Origin: Streptomyces sp. AJS327
GTDB lineage: Bacteria; Actinomycetota; Actinomycetes; Streptomycetales; Streptomycetaceae
NCBI RefSeq assembly: GCF_013450295.1
Contig: NZ_SKBR01000002.1
Span: 124,001 to 188,000 of the forward strand
Length of the DNA stretch: 64,000 nt
Direction: 5' to 3'
In this document: piece by piece, positions 8,266 through 16,667 of the stretch
Layout of the letters: each line of letters begins with the position of its first letter
Numbering within the stretch: the stretch's first letter is position 1
Program-made: the position numbers and the translations under genes
Notes under the pieces: generated by a model
Databases searched by the model: none
What the model was told of the DNA's origin: nothing
What the model saw: the letters and a program-made list of their open reading frames with translations, nothing else

Positions 8266-8883
8266 ATGACACACGCTGGAGCCCGCCCGGCCACCACCCC
8301 GGTCCCGGCCTCCGCGGCGGCCCGCCGGGCGCGCGTCACCGGCGGTGTCGCGCTGTTGCTGGGGGCGGTGCTGGTGGGCTGCGGCTCGGACAGCCGCTCC
8401 GCCGCCGAGCCGGAGGACGGCGGAGGGCGGCTGGAGGCCGGGGGCGTCAGCGCCGTCTGCCCGGACGGCTGGATGGTGCTGGCGGACGACAAGCTGCCGG
8501 AGAACAACGACGCGGCGGCGGTGCTCCGCGAGGACGGCGAGATCACCGGAAAGGTGGTCATCCAGCTCGACTTCATGCGCGCCTCGGACACCGAACTGGC
8601 GGCCATCGGCGCGGCGGGCTCCTACGTCTTCGGCGGCCGGACGAAGAGCCGGAAGGACATCGAGGTCGAGGGCACCGACTCGGCCAAGCGGCTGGACTAC
8701 GAGCCGCGCGAGTCCACCGGCCGGGACCGGGTCCCGCCCAGGGGCACCGTGGTCAACGGCACCGACGTGGTCGGCATGGACGCCCGGGACAAGCCCTTCC
8801 TGGTACGGATCATCACCGAGCGGGGCGCCGTTCCGAAGGCCGACGTGGACCGCCTCGTCTCCTCGGTGGCGGTGCGCGGCTGA
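8266..8883 (+). CDS. Putative lipoprotein, function unknown
   Basis: The 205-residue product has an N-terminal hydrophobic segment ending in a lipobox (GAVLVGCGS, Cys39), so it should be diacylated and anchored outside the membrane. The body (CPDGWMVLADDKLP..., VVIQLDFMRASD, PFLVRIITERGAV) resembles a small single-domain surface protein but I do not recognise the family. ATG 8266 is preferred because GGGAG lies eight bases upstream; GTG codons at 8218 and 8251 are in frame. It follows the small ORF within 36 bases and may share its transcript. Confidence 0.7.
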   Translation: MTHAGARPATTPVPASAAARRARVTGGVALLLGAVLVGCGSDSRSAAEPEDGGGRLEAGGVSAVCPDGWMVLADDKLPENNDAAAVLREDGEITGKVVIQLDFMRASDTELAAIGAAGSYVFGGRTKSRKDIEVEGTDSAKRLDYEPRESTGRDRVPPRGTVVNGTDVVGMDARDKPFLVRIITERGAVPKADVDRLVSSVAVRG

Positions 8884-9436
8884 GCCACGCCCGGCCCGGA
8901 TGTTCCGACTCCCGCTTCCCACACCGGTGTTGGGCCGCCGTGTTCCGGTACGGAATCGCTGGACGAGCCAACCGGCCCGAGGCGCGGGCATTTCGGTCCC
9001 ACGCGCGGTGAAATCCCGTACCGAAGAGGCAGTTTCACGCGGGAAACCATGGATCATCGTGCTCAGGGCCCGAGTTGGGGAGCCGGGCAGCGGACACGGG
9101 AATCGGCGCGCTCACGCGTAACGGCGCGGCGCCCGGGGCAGACGTAGACCGTCGGGAACCGCACAACTCCCCCTGGGGATCATCGGATCCGTGCTTTTCC
9201 CTTGCAACGGCTGAGAGTTCCGCCGTTCTTCGCTACGCTGCCGACTTCGCACGTGATGCCCCGTTCGGCTCCGTCCGGCGCGGTGTGTGCCTAACTGAGC
9301 GTCATACGGGGCCCATGAGGGTGTTCTCTGATGGATAAGGTGTGGATAAGCTGCGATCCAGAAGAGAAGTACCCGCGTGTGACGGCCGCCGCGGCCGGAG
9401 CGGGGGTGCCGAGCAGCAGCCAACCGGGAGCCCGAG
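8884..9436. other. Gap upstream of the Tad locus; promoter region
   Basis: No coding sequence is apparent. GTGAAA and TTTCAC near 9008-9037 form an inverted repeat that may end the lipoprotein transcript. TACGCT near 9233 is a possible -10. The most structured element is the exact-period tandem repeat at 9332-9353, annotated separately. Confidence 0.5.
9332..9353 (+). promoter_or_regulatory. 11-bp tandem direct repeat upstream of the Tad locus
   Basis: TGGATAAGGTG (9332-9342) is followed directly by TGGATAAGCTG (9343-9353), one mismatch in eleven. A period of one helical turn is typical for tandem binding of an activator such as a response regulator. It lies 84 bases before the first gene of the locus. 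Confidence 0.45.
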
Positions 9437-10324
9437 GTGTCCACCGCGATTGCAGTCACAAACCCCGGTCTCGCGCTGCCGCCACCCGACCGGCACACCC
9501 CGGCCGCCCATGTGCTGACGCCGCCCGACCGGCAACCGCTGGATTCCGCCCTCACCGAGCTGCACCGACTCGTCGAACAGCACGGATATGTCGTCACGGT
9601 CTACCCGACGGGCACCCCGCTTCCCGTTGTACAGCGCATGCACATGGTGCGCTCGCTCCTGGAAAGCGACCGCATCGCCCTGCTGGAGATGGACCTTCCG
9701 CCGCTTGCGACAGCGATTCTCATTCGGCAGCTGCGGCAGCTCTCGGTTTACGACTTCAGCCCCGGGGTCCTCGCCTCCGCCGCCCGGCTGCTCGCCCACT
9801 ACGTCTACGCGGGCGCCCTGCTCAACTCCGTCGCCAAGCTGGACCGGGTTCCCGTCGGCCTGACCTCACACGCCAAGTCCTGGGTTCCCGGGGCCCAGTT
9901 CGGGGTGCTGGCCAATCCGCGTCCGCAACTCGTCAAGGTGGGTGGCTCGGCGAAACTGGCCGGACCGGAGTTCGCCACCCATCTCCTGGTCGCCCAGGGC
10001 CAGTTGACCTCCGACTGGGTGCGGAGCACGCTCGCCACCCAGTGGCCGGTGCAGGCCGTCCAGGAGGCGGAACTCCCCGCCGACTCCGCCCGCTGGTGGG
10101 GCACCGGAAAGCTGGTCGAGTTCGCCGCCGCCATCCCCGACGTCGCGACGCTGTACCAGCTGGTGAACTCCGTCCAGGTGCGGCAGTGCCGCTGGTGCGG
10201 ACTCGAACTCATCGGCGACCGCTGCGCGTTCTGCGCGGCGCCCACTCCGCCGCCGGAGAACCAGCCGGTGGCCGGGGGCGTCGTGCACCACGTGGCCCCC
10301 GTGACCGGCCGGTCATGGGACTAG
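9437..10324 (+). CDS. Conserved-looking protein with C-terminal zinc ribbon at the head of the Tad locus
   Basis: The 295-residue product has a mixed alpha/beta N-terminal region and a C-terminal zinc-ribbon-like motif: CRWC at 251-254 and CAFC at 263-266. There is no signal peptide or membrane segment, so it is probably cytoplasmic. The family is not one I recognise. The GTG at 9437 is preceded by GGGAG. It lies 94 bases upstream of cpaB in the same direction and probably shares its transcript, which suggests a role in pilus expression or assembly, perhaps regulatory; that is inference from position only. Confidence 0.65.
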   Translation: MSTAIAVTNPGLALPPPDRHTPAAHVLTPPDRQPLDSALTELHRLVEQHGYVVTVYPTGTPLPVVQRMHMVRSLLESDRIALLEMDLPPLATAILIRQLRQLSVYDFSPGVLASAARLLAHYVYAGALLNSVAKLDRVPVGLTSHAKSWVPGAQFGVLANPRPQLVKVGGSAKLAGPEFATHLLVAQGQLTSDWVRSTLATQWPVQAVQEAELPADSARWWGTGKLVEFAAAIPDVATLYQLVNSVQVRQCRWCGLELIGDRCAFCAAPTPPPENQPVAGGVVHHVAPVTGRSWD

Positions 10325-10418
10325 CCCCGCCGGGCAGCCGGCCCGGCCCCGGACGGGCCCCGCACGACCGCGTCACTCCGCCCACCGCCACCGTTCCCAA
10401 TCCGAGGTAGTCCGCACC

Positions 10419-11135
10419 ATGAACTCACGCCAGCGTCGCGGCGTCATACTGCTGCTCGTGTCGGTCCTGGTCGCCATCGGCGCGTTCGTCGGTGTGCTCT
10501 CGGTCGTCAACGACGCCGAGTCCCAGGTGGGCAACAAGGTCACCGCCTACGAGCTGACCTCCGACGTGTCCCCCTACAAGACGCTCAGCGAGGGCGACTT
10601 CGACAAGGTCACGCTGCCCAAGCGGTGGCTGCCGGACACCGCCGTCCGCGACCTGGACGAGGTGCGCGGCAAGGTCGCCACCAACAAGCTGAGGAAGGGC
10701 TCGCTCCTCCAGTCCGACATGCTCGCCGACCGGCCCGAACTGGAGCCCGGCCAGCAGGAGATCGCCATCATGATCGACGCGGAGACCGGCGTCGCCGGGA
10801 AGATCACCCCCGGCGCCACCGTCAACGTCTACGCCACCTTCCAGGCGGAGGGCAACGGGAAGCCGCAGTCCCGGGTGCTCGTCAACAACGCGAAGGTCAT
10901 CGACGTGGGCCGGATCACCGCCCTGCGGCCCAAGGACGACGAGGACGGCGGGGACGCCTCCGGCAGCCAGGCCGTGCCCATCACCTTCGCGCTCAACACC
11001 AAGAACGCCCAACGCATCGCGTACGCCGAGTCGTTCGCCAGCCACGTACGGCTGGCGCTGGTCGCCCCGGGCAGCGACACCCGCATCCCGTCCGGGGAGC
11101 GTGACTACACCCTGTCCGACGACAAGGGCAACTGA
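10419..11135 (+). CDS. cpaB: CpaB/RcpC-like Flp pilus assembly protein (SAF domain)
   Basis: The 238-residue product begins with one membrane anchor (residues 9-30, GVILLLVSVLVAIGAFVGVL). A SAF-like domain follows (YKTLSEGDFDKVTLPKRWLP... RKGSLLQSDML), then the CpaB C-terminal segment with ISIDAETGVAGKI-like sequence (here AIMIDAETGVAGKI, then PGATVNVYATF). In Tad systems CpaB sits in the envelope periphery and supports pilus assembly. It is 6 bases ahead of the CpaE-type ATPase gene, so the two are surely co-transcribed. Confidence 0.85.
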   Translation: MNSRQRRGVILLLVSVLVAIGAFVGVLSVVNDAESQVGNKVTAYELTSDVSPYKTLSEGDFDKVTLPKRWLPDTAVRDLDEVRGKVATNKLRKGSLLQSDMLADRPELEPGQQEIAIMIDAETGVAGKITPGATVNVYATFQAEGNGKPQSRVLVNNAKVIDVGRITALRPKDDEDGGDASGSQAVPITFALNTKNAQRIAYAESFASHVRLALVAPGSDTRIPSGERDYTLSDDKGN

Positions 11136-11141
11136 GGACAG

Positions 11142-12383
11142 GTGAGACAAGGGATGGTCACCCGCATCGTTCCGGCCGTCGGCGACGTCGACGTGGCCCG
11201 GTCCGTCGCCACACTGCTGAGCCAGCTGCCGGACGTCGACCCGGCCCAGCCGATCAGCAACTCCACCGCGCTGCTGGACACCCTCGCCGCCCTCGCCCAC
11301 GAGGGCATCGAGGACCTGCCCGAGGTGGTGCTCGTCCACGAGCGCGTCGGCCCGGTGCCCGCGCTGGAGCTGGTGCGGGAGATAGCGCTGCGCTTCCCCG
11401 TCGTCGGCGTGGTGCTGCTGACCTCCGACGCGGGACCGGGGCTCTACTCGGCCGCGATGGACGCCGGTTCACGCGGGATCGTCGCACTTCCCGCGTCCTA
11501 CGACGAACTCCTCGCCCGGGTGCAGGCGGCGGCCCAGTGGTCCAGCGGGATGCGCCGCCACCTCCAGGCCGGGCCCGAGCCGCCGGGCGGCCCCGGCGGC
11601 ACCGTGGTGACGGTGACCGGCGCCAAGGGCGGCGTGGGCGCCAGCGTCGCCGCCGTCCACCTCGCCCTCGCCGCCCAGGCGTCCGGACGGCCCACCGCGC
11701 TGGTCGACATGGACCTCCAGGCGGGCGACATCGCCTCCTACCTGGACGTGCGGTTCCGCCGCTCCATCGCGGACCTCGCCCAGATCAGCGACATCTCCCC
11801 GCGGGTCCTCCAGGACGCGGTCTTCACCCACCCCACCGGGCTGGGGCTGATACTCGCCCCGGCCGAGGCGGAACGCGCCGAGGACGTGACCGACCGCACC
11901 GCGCGGCAGACCCTGAGCGCGCTGCGCTCCCGCTACGAGGTGGTGGTCGTCGACACCGGAAGCCAGATGAACAGCGCCAACACCGCCATGGTCGAGATGG
12001 CCGAGACCGCGCTGCTGCTCACCACGCCCGACGTGGTGGCGGTGCGCGGGGCCAAGCGCATGGTGCGGCTCTGGGAACGGCTCCAGGTGCGCAAACCGGA
12101 GGAGACATCCGTCGTCGTCAACCGGCACAGCCGCACCGCCGAGATCCAGCCGCAGCTGATCCAGCGGATCGTGGGGAGCCGGGTGGCGCGCACCACCGTC
12201 CCGGCGCGCTTCAAGGAACTCCAGTCCGCCGTCGACTCCGGGCGGATGCACGAACTGGACGGCCGCGGCAGTGTCAAACAGGCGCTGTGGGGGCTGGCCG
12301 GGGAGATCGGCCTCGTCCGCGCCGCCGCCGCGCCGGAGCGCCGCGGCGGCCGGGGCCGGGACCGCGGAGAGCCGCGACGGTAG
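11142..12383 (+). CDS. cpaE: CpaE/TadZ-like MinD/ParA-family ATPase
   Basis: The 413-residue product has an N-terminal receiver-like domain (residues about 5-140) without a clear phospho-acceptor. A ParA/MinD ATPase follows with the deviant Walker A motif KGGVGAS at 162-168 and VDMDLQAGDIASYL after it. TadZ/CpaE proteins localise the Tad machine to a cell site. Start choice is uncertain: GTG 11142 (GAGGA four bases upstream) or ATG 11154. The C-terminus is Arg/Gly-rich. It lies between cpaB and the tadE pair, the usual order. Confidence 0.87.
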   Translation: MRQGMVTRIVPAVGDVDVARSVATLLSQLPDVDPAQPISNSTALLDTLAALAHEGIEDLPEVVLVHERVGPVPALELVREIALRFPVVGVVLLTSDAGPGLYSAAMDAGSRGIVALPASYDELLARVQAAAQWSSGMRRHLQAGPEPPGGPGGTVVTVTGAKGGVGASVAAVHLALAAQASGRPTALVDMDLQAGDIASYLDVRFRRSIADLAQISDISPRVLQDAVFTHPTGLGLILAPAEAERAEDVTDRTARQTLSALRSRYEVVVVDTGSQMNSANTAMVEMAETALLLTTPDVVAVRGAKRMVRLWERLQVRKPEETSVVVNRHSRTAEIQPQLIQRIVGSRVARTTVPARFKELQSAVDSGRMHELDGRGSVKQALWGLAGEIGLVRAAAAPERRGGRGRDRGEPRR

Positions 12384-12492
12384 CCAACCGCCGGGCGGGG
12401 ACGCGAGGTTGGACGAGGAACGGGCACGGCATGGGAAGGACCGGAACGGGACCAGAACGGACCGAGGCGAACGGAGAGGGGAGGGAGGGCGG

Positions 12493-12870
12493 ATGGGACG
12501 GCACGACGAGCGCGGGCAGGTGTCCGTGGAGTTCCTCGGCATGCTCCCGCTGGTGCTGCTCACCCTGATACTCCTGTGGCAGGCGGCCATCGCCGGCTAC
12601 ACCTACACCGTGGCGGGCAACGCGGCGGACGCCGCCGTACGGGCCGGCGCGACCGCCGGACACACCGGCGAGTCCTACACCGCCGCCTGCGAACGCGGCG
12701 CCCGCGCGGTGCTGACCAGCGGATTCCACGCCTCCCTGGACGTGCGCTGCCACCGTGAACGGGGGCTGGTCAAGGGGGAGGTACGGGTCAGGGTCCCGGT
12801 GCTGTTCCCCGGCACGGCCGACTTCCCGTGGACGGTCACCAGCGAGGCCGCCGCGGCGGAGGAGGGCTGA
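12493..12870 (+). CDS. TadE-like pseudopilin
   Basis: The 125-residue product starts MGRHDERGQVSVEFLGM: Gly8 precedes a class III prepilin cleavage site, with Glu at +5 and Phe at +6, followed by a hydrophobic segment (LPLVLLTLILLWQAAIAG). Cysteines at 58 and 80 may pair outside the cell. TadE-family minor pilins are processed by the prepilin peptidase and help assemble or cap the Flp pilus. GGGAGGG lies just before the ATG. The upstream 109 bases to cpaE have no gene. Confidence 0.85.
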   Translation: MGRHDERGQVSVEFLGMLPLVLLTLILLWQAAIAGYTYTVAGNAADAAVRAGATAGHTGESYTAACERGARAVLTSGFHASLDVRCHRERGLVKGEVRVRVPVLFPGTADFPWTVTSEAAAAEEG

Positions 12871-12873
12871 GCC

Positions 12874-13284
12874 ATGACGGTGCCGACAGCCGGCCGGAAC
12901 GCCCCAGGGCGCCCCCCCGCCCGCCGCGGGCGGGGGGAGCGTGGCCAGGTCGCGATCGAGTACCTGGGCATGATCCCGCTGCTGATCCTCGTCGCGATGG
13001 CCGCCATCCAGCTCGGCCTGATCGCCTACGCCGCGCAGCAGGCCGGTACCGCCTCCCGCGCGGCGGCCCGGATCGCCAGCCAGGAGGACACCCCGCTCGG
13101 CTACCAGGACGCCGGACGGGAGGCGATGAGCGACTGGCTGGCCGACAACGCCACCATCACCAGCGAGGGCGGGGGCCCGGAGGAGGTCACCGTCCGCGTC
13201 GAGGTGGAGATCCCCTCCGTCATCCCCGGCGTCGACGACCCGTTCGGCCCGGCGGTACGGACCACCACCATGCCGCGCGACTGA
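12874..13284 (+). CDS. Second TadE/TadG-like pseudopilin
   Basis: The 136-residue product repeats the class III signal: ...RGERGQVAIEYLGM with Gly24 before the site, Glu at +5 and Tyr at +6, then a hydrophobic segment. The remainder is a small extracellular domain ending VRTTTMPRD. It begins three bases after the first TadE gene, so translation is coupled. Paired TadE-type genes are common in Tad loci, where they form minor pilins. A Gly/Arg/Pro-rich leader of 24 residues precedes the cleavage site, longer than in its neighbour. Confidence 0.83.
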   Translation: MTVPTAGRNAPGRPPARRGRGERGQVAIEYLGMIPLLILVAMAAIQLGLIAYAAQQAGTASRAAARIASQEDTPLGYQDAGREAMSDWLADNATITSEGGGPEEVTVRVEVEIPSVIPGVDDPFGPAVRTTTMPRD

Positions 13285-13337
13285 CCCCGCCCCGTCCCCG
13301 CCCGTACCGCCGACCACCAGCACCGAGGAGTCCCCAC

Positions 13338-14684
13338 ATGAGCCTGAGGGCACGCATCAACGCCCCCGAGGCCGTCAGCGGCCAGCACGAGGAGGGCCAT
13401 CTCGTCGCCGTCTACCGGGCGAAGCTGCTGGAGGAGATCGACCTCGCGGAGATGTCCGCACTCGCCGCGGCGGAGCGGCGGGTGCGGCTGGAGCGGGTGC
13501 TGGGCCACATCATCAGCCGCGAGGGCCCGGTTCTCTCCACCCACGAACGCTCCCTGCTCATCCGGCGGGTGGTGGACGAGGCGCTGGGGCTCGGCATCCT
13601 CGAACCGCTGCTGGAGGACGCCTCGATCACCGAGATCATGGTGAACGGGCCGGAGAACATCTTCGTCGAACGCGGCGGCCGCATCGAACGGCTGCCGATG
13701 CGCTTCGCCTCCACCGAACAGCTCATGCAGACCATCGAGCGGATCGTCTCCACCGTCAACCGCCGGGTGGACGAGTCCCATCCGATGGTCGACGCGCGAC
13801 TGCCCTCCGGGGAGCGGGTCAACGTCATCATCCCGCCGCTCGCGCTGTCCGGCCCCACCCTGACCATCCGGCGCTTCCCCCGCGCCTTCACCCTCCAGGA
13901 GATGATCGGCTTCGGCTCGCTGGACGAGCAGATCATCGCGCTGCTCGCCGGGTTCGTCCGGGCCAAGTTCAACGTGATCGTCTCCGGCGCGACCGGCACC
14001 GGCAAGACCACGCTGCTCAACGCCCTCTCCGGGCTGATCCCCGAGGGCGAGCGGATCGTCACCATCGAGGACTCGGCCGAACTCCAGCTCCAGCAGTCGC
14101 ACGTGATCACGCTGGAGAGCCGCCCCCCGAACGTCGAGGGCAAGGGCCAGGTCACCATCCGCGACCTGGTGCGCAACTCGCTGCGGATGCGCCCCGACCG
14201 CATCATCGTCGGCGAGGTCCGTGGCGGGGAGACGCTCGACATGCTCCAGGCGATGTCCACCGGCCACGACGGCTCGCTCGCCACCGTGCACGCCAACAGC
14301 GCGGAGGACGGGCTGATGCGGCTCCAGACCCTCGGCTCCATGTCCGACGTGGAGATCCCGTACATCGCGCTCAAGGACCAGATCAACAGCGCGGTGGACG
14401 TCATCGTGCAGCTCGCCCGCTACCCGGACGGCTCCCGCAAGGTCAGCGAGATCGCCATCCTCGACTCACACGGCCGCGAGGAGTACCGGATCGTCTCCGT
14501 CTGCCGCTTCGAGGCGCGGCCGTTCACCAGCGACGGCGTTGTGCACGGCCACTTCGGCTACCACCCGGTGCCGCGCCGGATCGCCGAACGGCTCTACCTC
14601 GCGGGGGAGACCACCCCACCCGCCTTCGGCGTCGCCGCCGACGACAGCCAACTCGCCGCCCGCGGCGGGGAGACGGGCGAGTGA
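13338..14684 (+). CDS. tadA: TadA/CpaF secretion ATPase
   Basis: The 448-residue product is a type II/IV secretion ATPase of the CpaF branch. Readable motifs: Walker A GATGTGKT (217-224), Asp box TIEDSAELQ (242-250), Walker B-region RIIVGEVR (288-295), and His box STGHDGSLATVHAN (307-320). It forms a cytoplasmic hexamer that powers Flp pilus extension and, in the Caulobacter system, retraction. ATG 13338 follows GAGGAG; the open frame upstream overlaps the TadE gene and is spurious. It precedes tadB, the standard order. Confidence 0.95.
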   Translation: MSLRARINAPEAVSGQHEEGHLVAVYRAKLLEEIDLAEMSALAAAERRVRLERVLGHIISREGPVLSTHERSLLIRRVVDEALGLGILEPLLEDASITEIMVNGPENIFVERGGRIERLPMRFASTEQLMQTIERIVSTVNRRVDESHPMVDARLPSGERVNVIIPPLALSGPTLTIRRFPRAFTLQEMIGFGSLDEQIIALLAGFVRAKFNVIVSGATGTGKTTLLNALSGLIPEGERIVTIEDSAELQLQQSHVITLESRPPNVEGKGQVTIRDLVRNSLRMRPDRIIVGEVRGGETLDMLQAMSTGHDGSLATVHANSAEDGLMRLQTLGSMSDVEIPYIALKDQINSAVDVIVQLARYPDGSRKVSEIAILDSHGREEYRIVSVCRFEARPFTSDGVVHGHFGYHPVPRRIAERLYLAGETTPPAFGVAADDSQLAARGGETGE

Positions 14685-14782
14685 ACGATGACCGGCACAG
14701 CGAACACGGCAGCCCGGAGCCGGAGTCGGTCCGCGACCCGGCGGGCGGAGCGACGAGCGCGACGGAAGGTTTCTGAACTGCC

Positions 14783-15724
14783 ATGAGCACACTCGCACTG
14801 GTGGCCACGGGCGCCGCCCTGCTCAGCGCGGTATGCGCGGTGGCGGGCGTGCACGTCTACGCCTCCGGCCGCGCCCGCCACGAGGACCTGGTCGGGCGGC
14901 TCGCCCAACTGGAGACGCTGCCCCGGTCCGCCGGACGGCGCCGCGGGTTCCGGCGCATCGACAGACGGCTGCGCGGCACCTCACTCGGCCGCCGCATCGA
15001 ACGGAAGCTCTCCGCCACCGGACTCGGCCTGACACCGGGCGAGTTCTTCGTCTACATGGTCGCGCTGAGCGCCGTCCTCTGGTTCGTCGGTGACTACCTC
15101 CTCGCCGCGCTCTTCGGGCCGATCGCCGCCGGCATCGGCATCTGGACGTCCTTCGCCTTCCTCAACTGGCAGCAGCGCAAGCGCATCGAGGCGTTCATCA
15201 GCCAACTCCCGGAACTCTCCCGCACGATCGCCAACGCCACCCAGGCCGGACTGGCCCTGCGCACCGCGCTGGCGATGGCCGCCGACGAGCTGGAGAACCC
15301 GGCCGGTGCCGAACTGCGCCGGGTCGCCGACCAGTTGGCGGTCGGGCACTCGGTGGAGGACGCGCTCGGCGAGCTGGCCGACCGGCTCCCCTCCCGCGAA
15401 CTCGGCGTGCTGGTCAGCACCCTGGTGCTGTCCAACAAGGCGGGTGGCTCGGTCGTCGCCTCGCTGCGGAACCTCACCCAGACCCTGGAGGAGCGCAAGG
15501 AGACCCGGCGCGAGGTCCGCACCCAGCTGTCCCAGGTGAACGCCACCGCGTTCATCATCCCCGGCATGGGCCTGGCCTTCCTGCTGATGATGAGCCAGAT
15601 CTGGCCCGGGGTGCTGGACAAGATGACCTCGACGCCCGCCGGGCTCGCCGCACTGGGCTTCGCGCTCTTCCTGTACGTCCTGGGCTTCGTGCTGATCCGC
15701 CGCCTGGGCAAGATCGAGGTCTGA
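14783..15724 (+). CDS. tadB: TadB inner-membrane platform protein
   Basis: The 313-residue product has an N-terminal membrane segment, a GspF/T2SF-type domain (ISQLPELSRTIANATQAGLALRTAL..., VLVSTLVLSNKAGGSVVASLRNL), and two C-terminal membrane segments. TadB with TadC forms the membrane platform on which TadA acts. The ATG at 14783 has a weak, distant GGAAGG; 98 bases separate it from tadA and contain no gene. It lies 10 bases upstream of tadC. Confidence 0.92.
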   Translation: MSTLALVATGAALLSAVCAVAGVHVYASGRARHEDLVGRLAQLETLPRSAGRRRGFRRIDRRLRGTSLGRRIERKLSATGLGLTPGEFFVYMVALSAVLWFVGDYLLAALFGPIAAGIGIWTSFAFLNWQQRKRIEAFISQLPELSRTIANATQAGLALRTALAMAADELENPAGAELRRVADQLAVGHSVEDALGELADRLPSRELGVLVSTLVLSNKAGGSVVASLRNLTQTLEERKETRREVRTQLSQVNATAFIIPGMGLAFLLMMSQIWPGVLDKMTSTPAGLAALGFALFLYVLGFVLIRRLGKIEV

Positions 15725-15734
15725 GGGGCAGACG

Positions 15735-16607
15735 ATGGGACTTCTCTACGCCTTCGTCATCGGGCTCTGCGTGTTCGGCGCCCTCTACGGCATCCGGCTG
15801 TCCCGCGCCGAGGCACGGCTGCCCGAGGACCTGTCGGTCGCCCTGGAGGTCGGCTCCACCCGCACCGGACTGGGCGGTTCGCTCATCGACCGGCTCGGGA
15901 TGCGCTGGGCCCCGCTGGTGCTGCGGCTCATGGGACAGCGGCGGGTGGCCGCGGTACGCCGCCGGATCGACCGCGCGGGCAACCCCGGCGGCCTCACCGT
16001 CGACCGGTACGCGGCGCGCCGCTTCGTCTACGGCTTCCTCGGCGCGCTCGGCGCCCTCGTCATGCTCGACAAGGGACAGCCGGTCCTGGCCGTGCTGATG
16101 CTCGCCTTCGGGCTGTTCTGGGTCGAGGTCGGTATCTGGGCGGCCATCCGCGAACGCCGGGCCGCCATCGAACGGACCCTCCCCGACTTCCTCGACGTGC
16201 TCGCCGTCGTCGTCTCCGCCGGACTCGGCTTCCGGCAGGCGCTGGACCGCGTCGCCGAGCGCTACGAGGGCCCCTGGTCGGACGAGTTGCGCATCACCCT
16301 GCGCCAGATGGACATGGGAGTCAGCCGCCGGGAGGCGTTCGCGGAACTGCGCCGCCGCAACGACTCCGAGCAGGTGGCGATGTTCGTCAACGCCCTCCAG
16401 CAGGGCGAGGAACTCGGCGCCCCCATCGTCGACACCCTCATCACCATCGCCAACGACATGCGCCGCACCGACGCGCAGAACGCGCGGCGCAAGGCCGCCA
16501 AGGCGGTACCGAAGGCCACCTCCCTCGTCGCCATGCTCATGGTGCCCGCCACGATCGTGCTGATCGGCGCGGGGATGTTCCTCGGCGCGGGAGGCATCTC
16601 CATCTGA
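15735..16607 (+). CDS. tadC: TadC inner-membrane platform protein
   Basis: The 290-residue product has a T2SF-type core (LPDFLDVLAVVVSAGLGFRQAL..., FVNALQQGEELGAPIVDTL) with flanking membrane segments, and ends in GMFLGAGGISI. It is the partner of TadB. It starts 10 bases after tadB and is followed, after 60 bases, by the histidine kinase gene on the same strand. Confidence 0.92.
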   Translation: MGLLYAFVIGLCVFGALYGIRLSRAEARLPEDLSVALEVGSTRTGLGGSLIDRLGMRWAPLVLRLMGQRRVAAVRRRIDRAGNPGGLTVDRYAARRFVYGFLGALGALVMLDKGQPVLAVLMLAFGLFWVEVGIWAAIRERRAAIERTLPDFLDVLAVVVSAGLGFRQALDRVAERYEGPWSDELRITLRQMDMGVSRREAFAELRRRNDSEQVAMFVNALQQGEELGAPIVDTLITIANDMRRTDAQNARRKAAKAVPKATSLVAMLMVPATIVLIGAGMFLGAGGISI

Positions 16608-16667
16608 CACCCCGCCCGCCCCCGGCGCCCCGGCCGGACCGTCCCAGCCCACCGGAAGGAGGCGACC

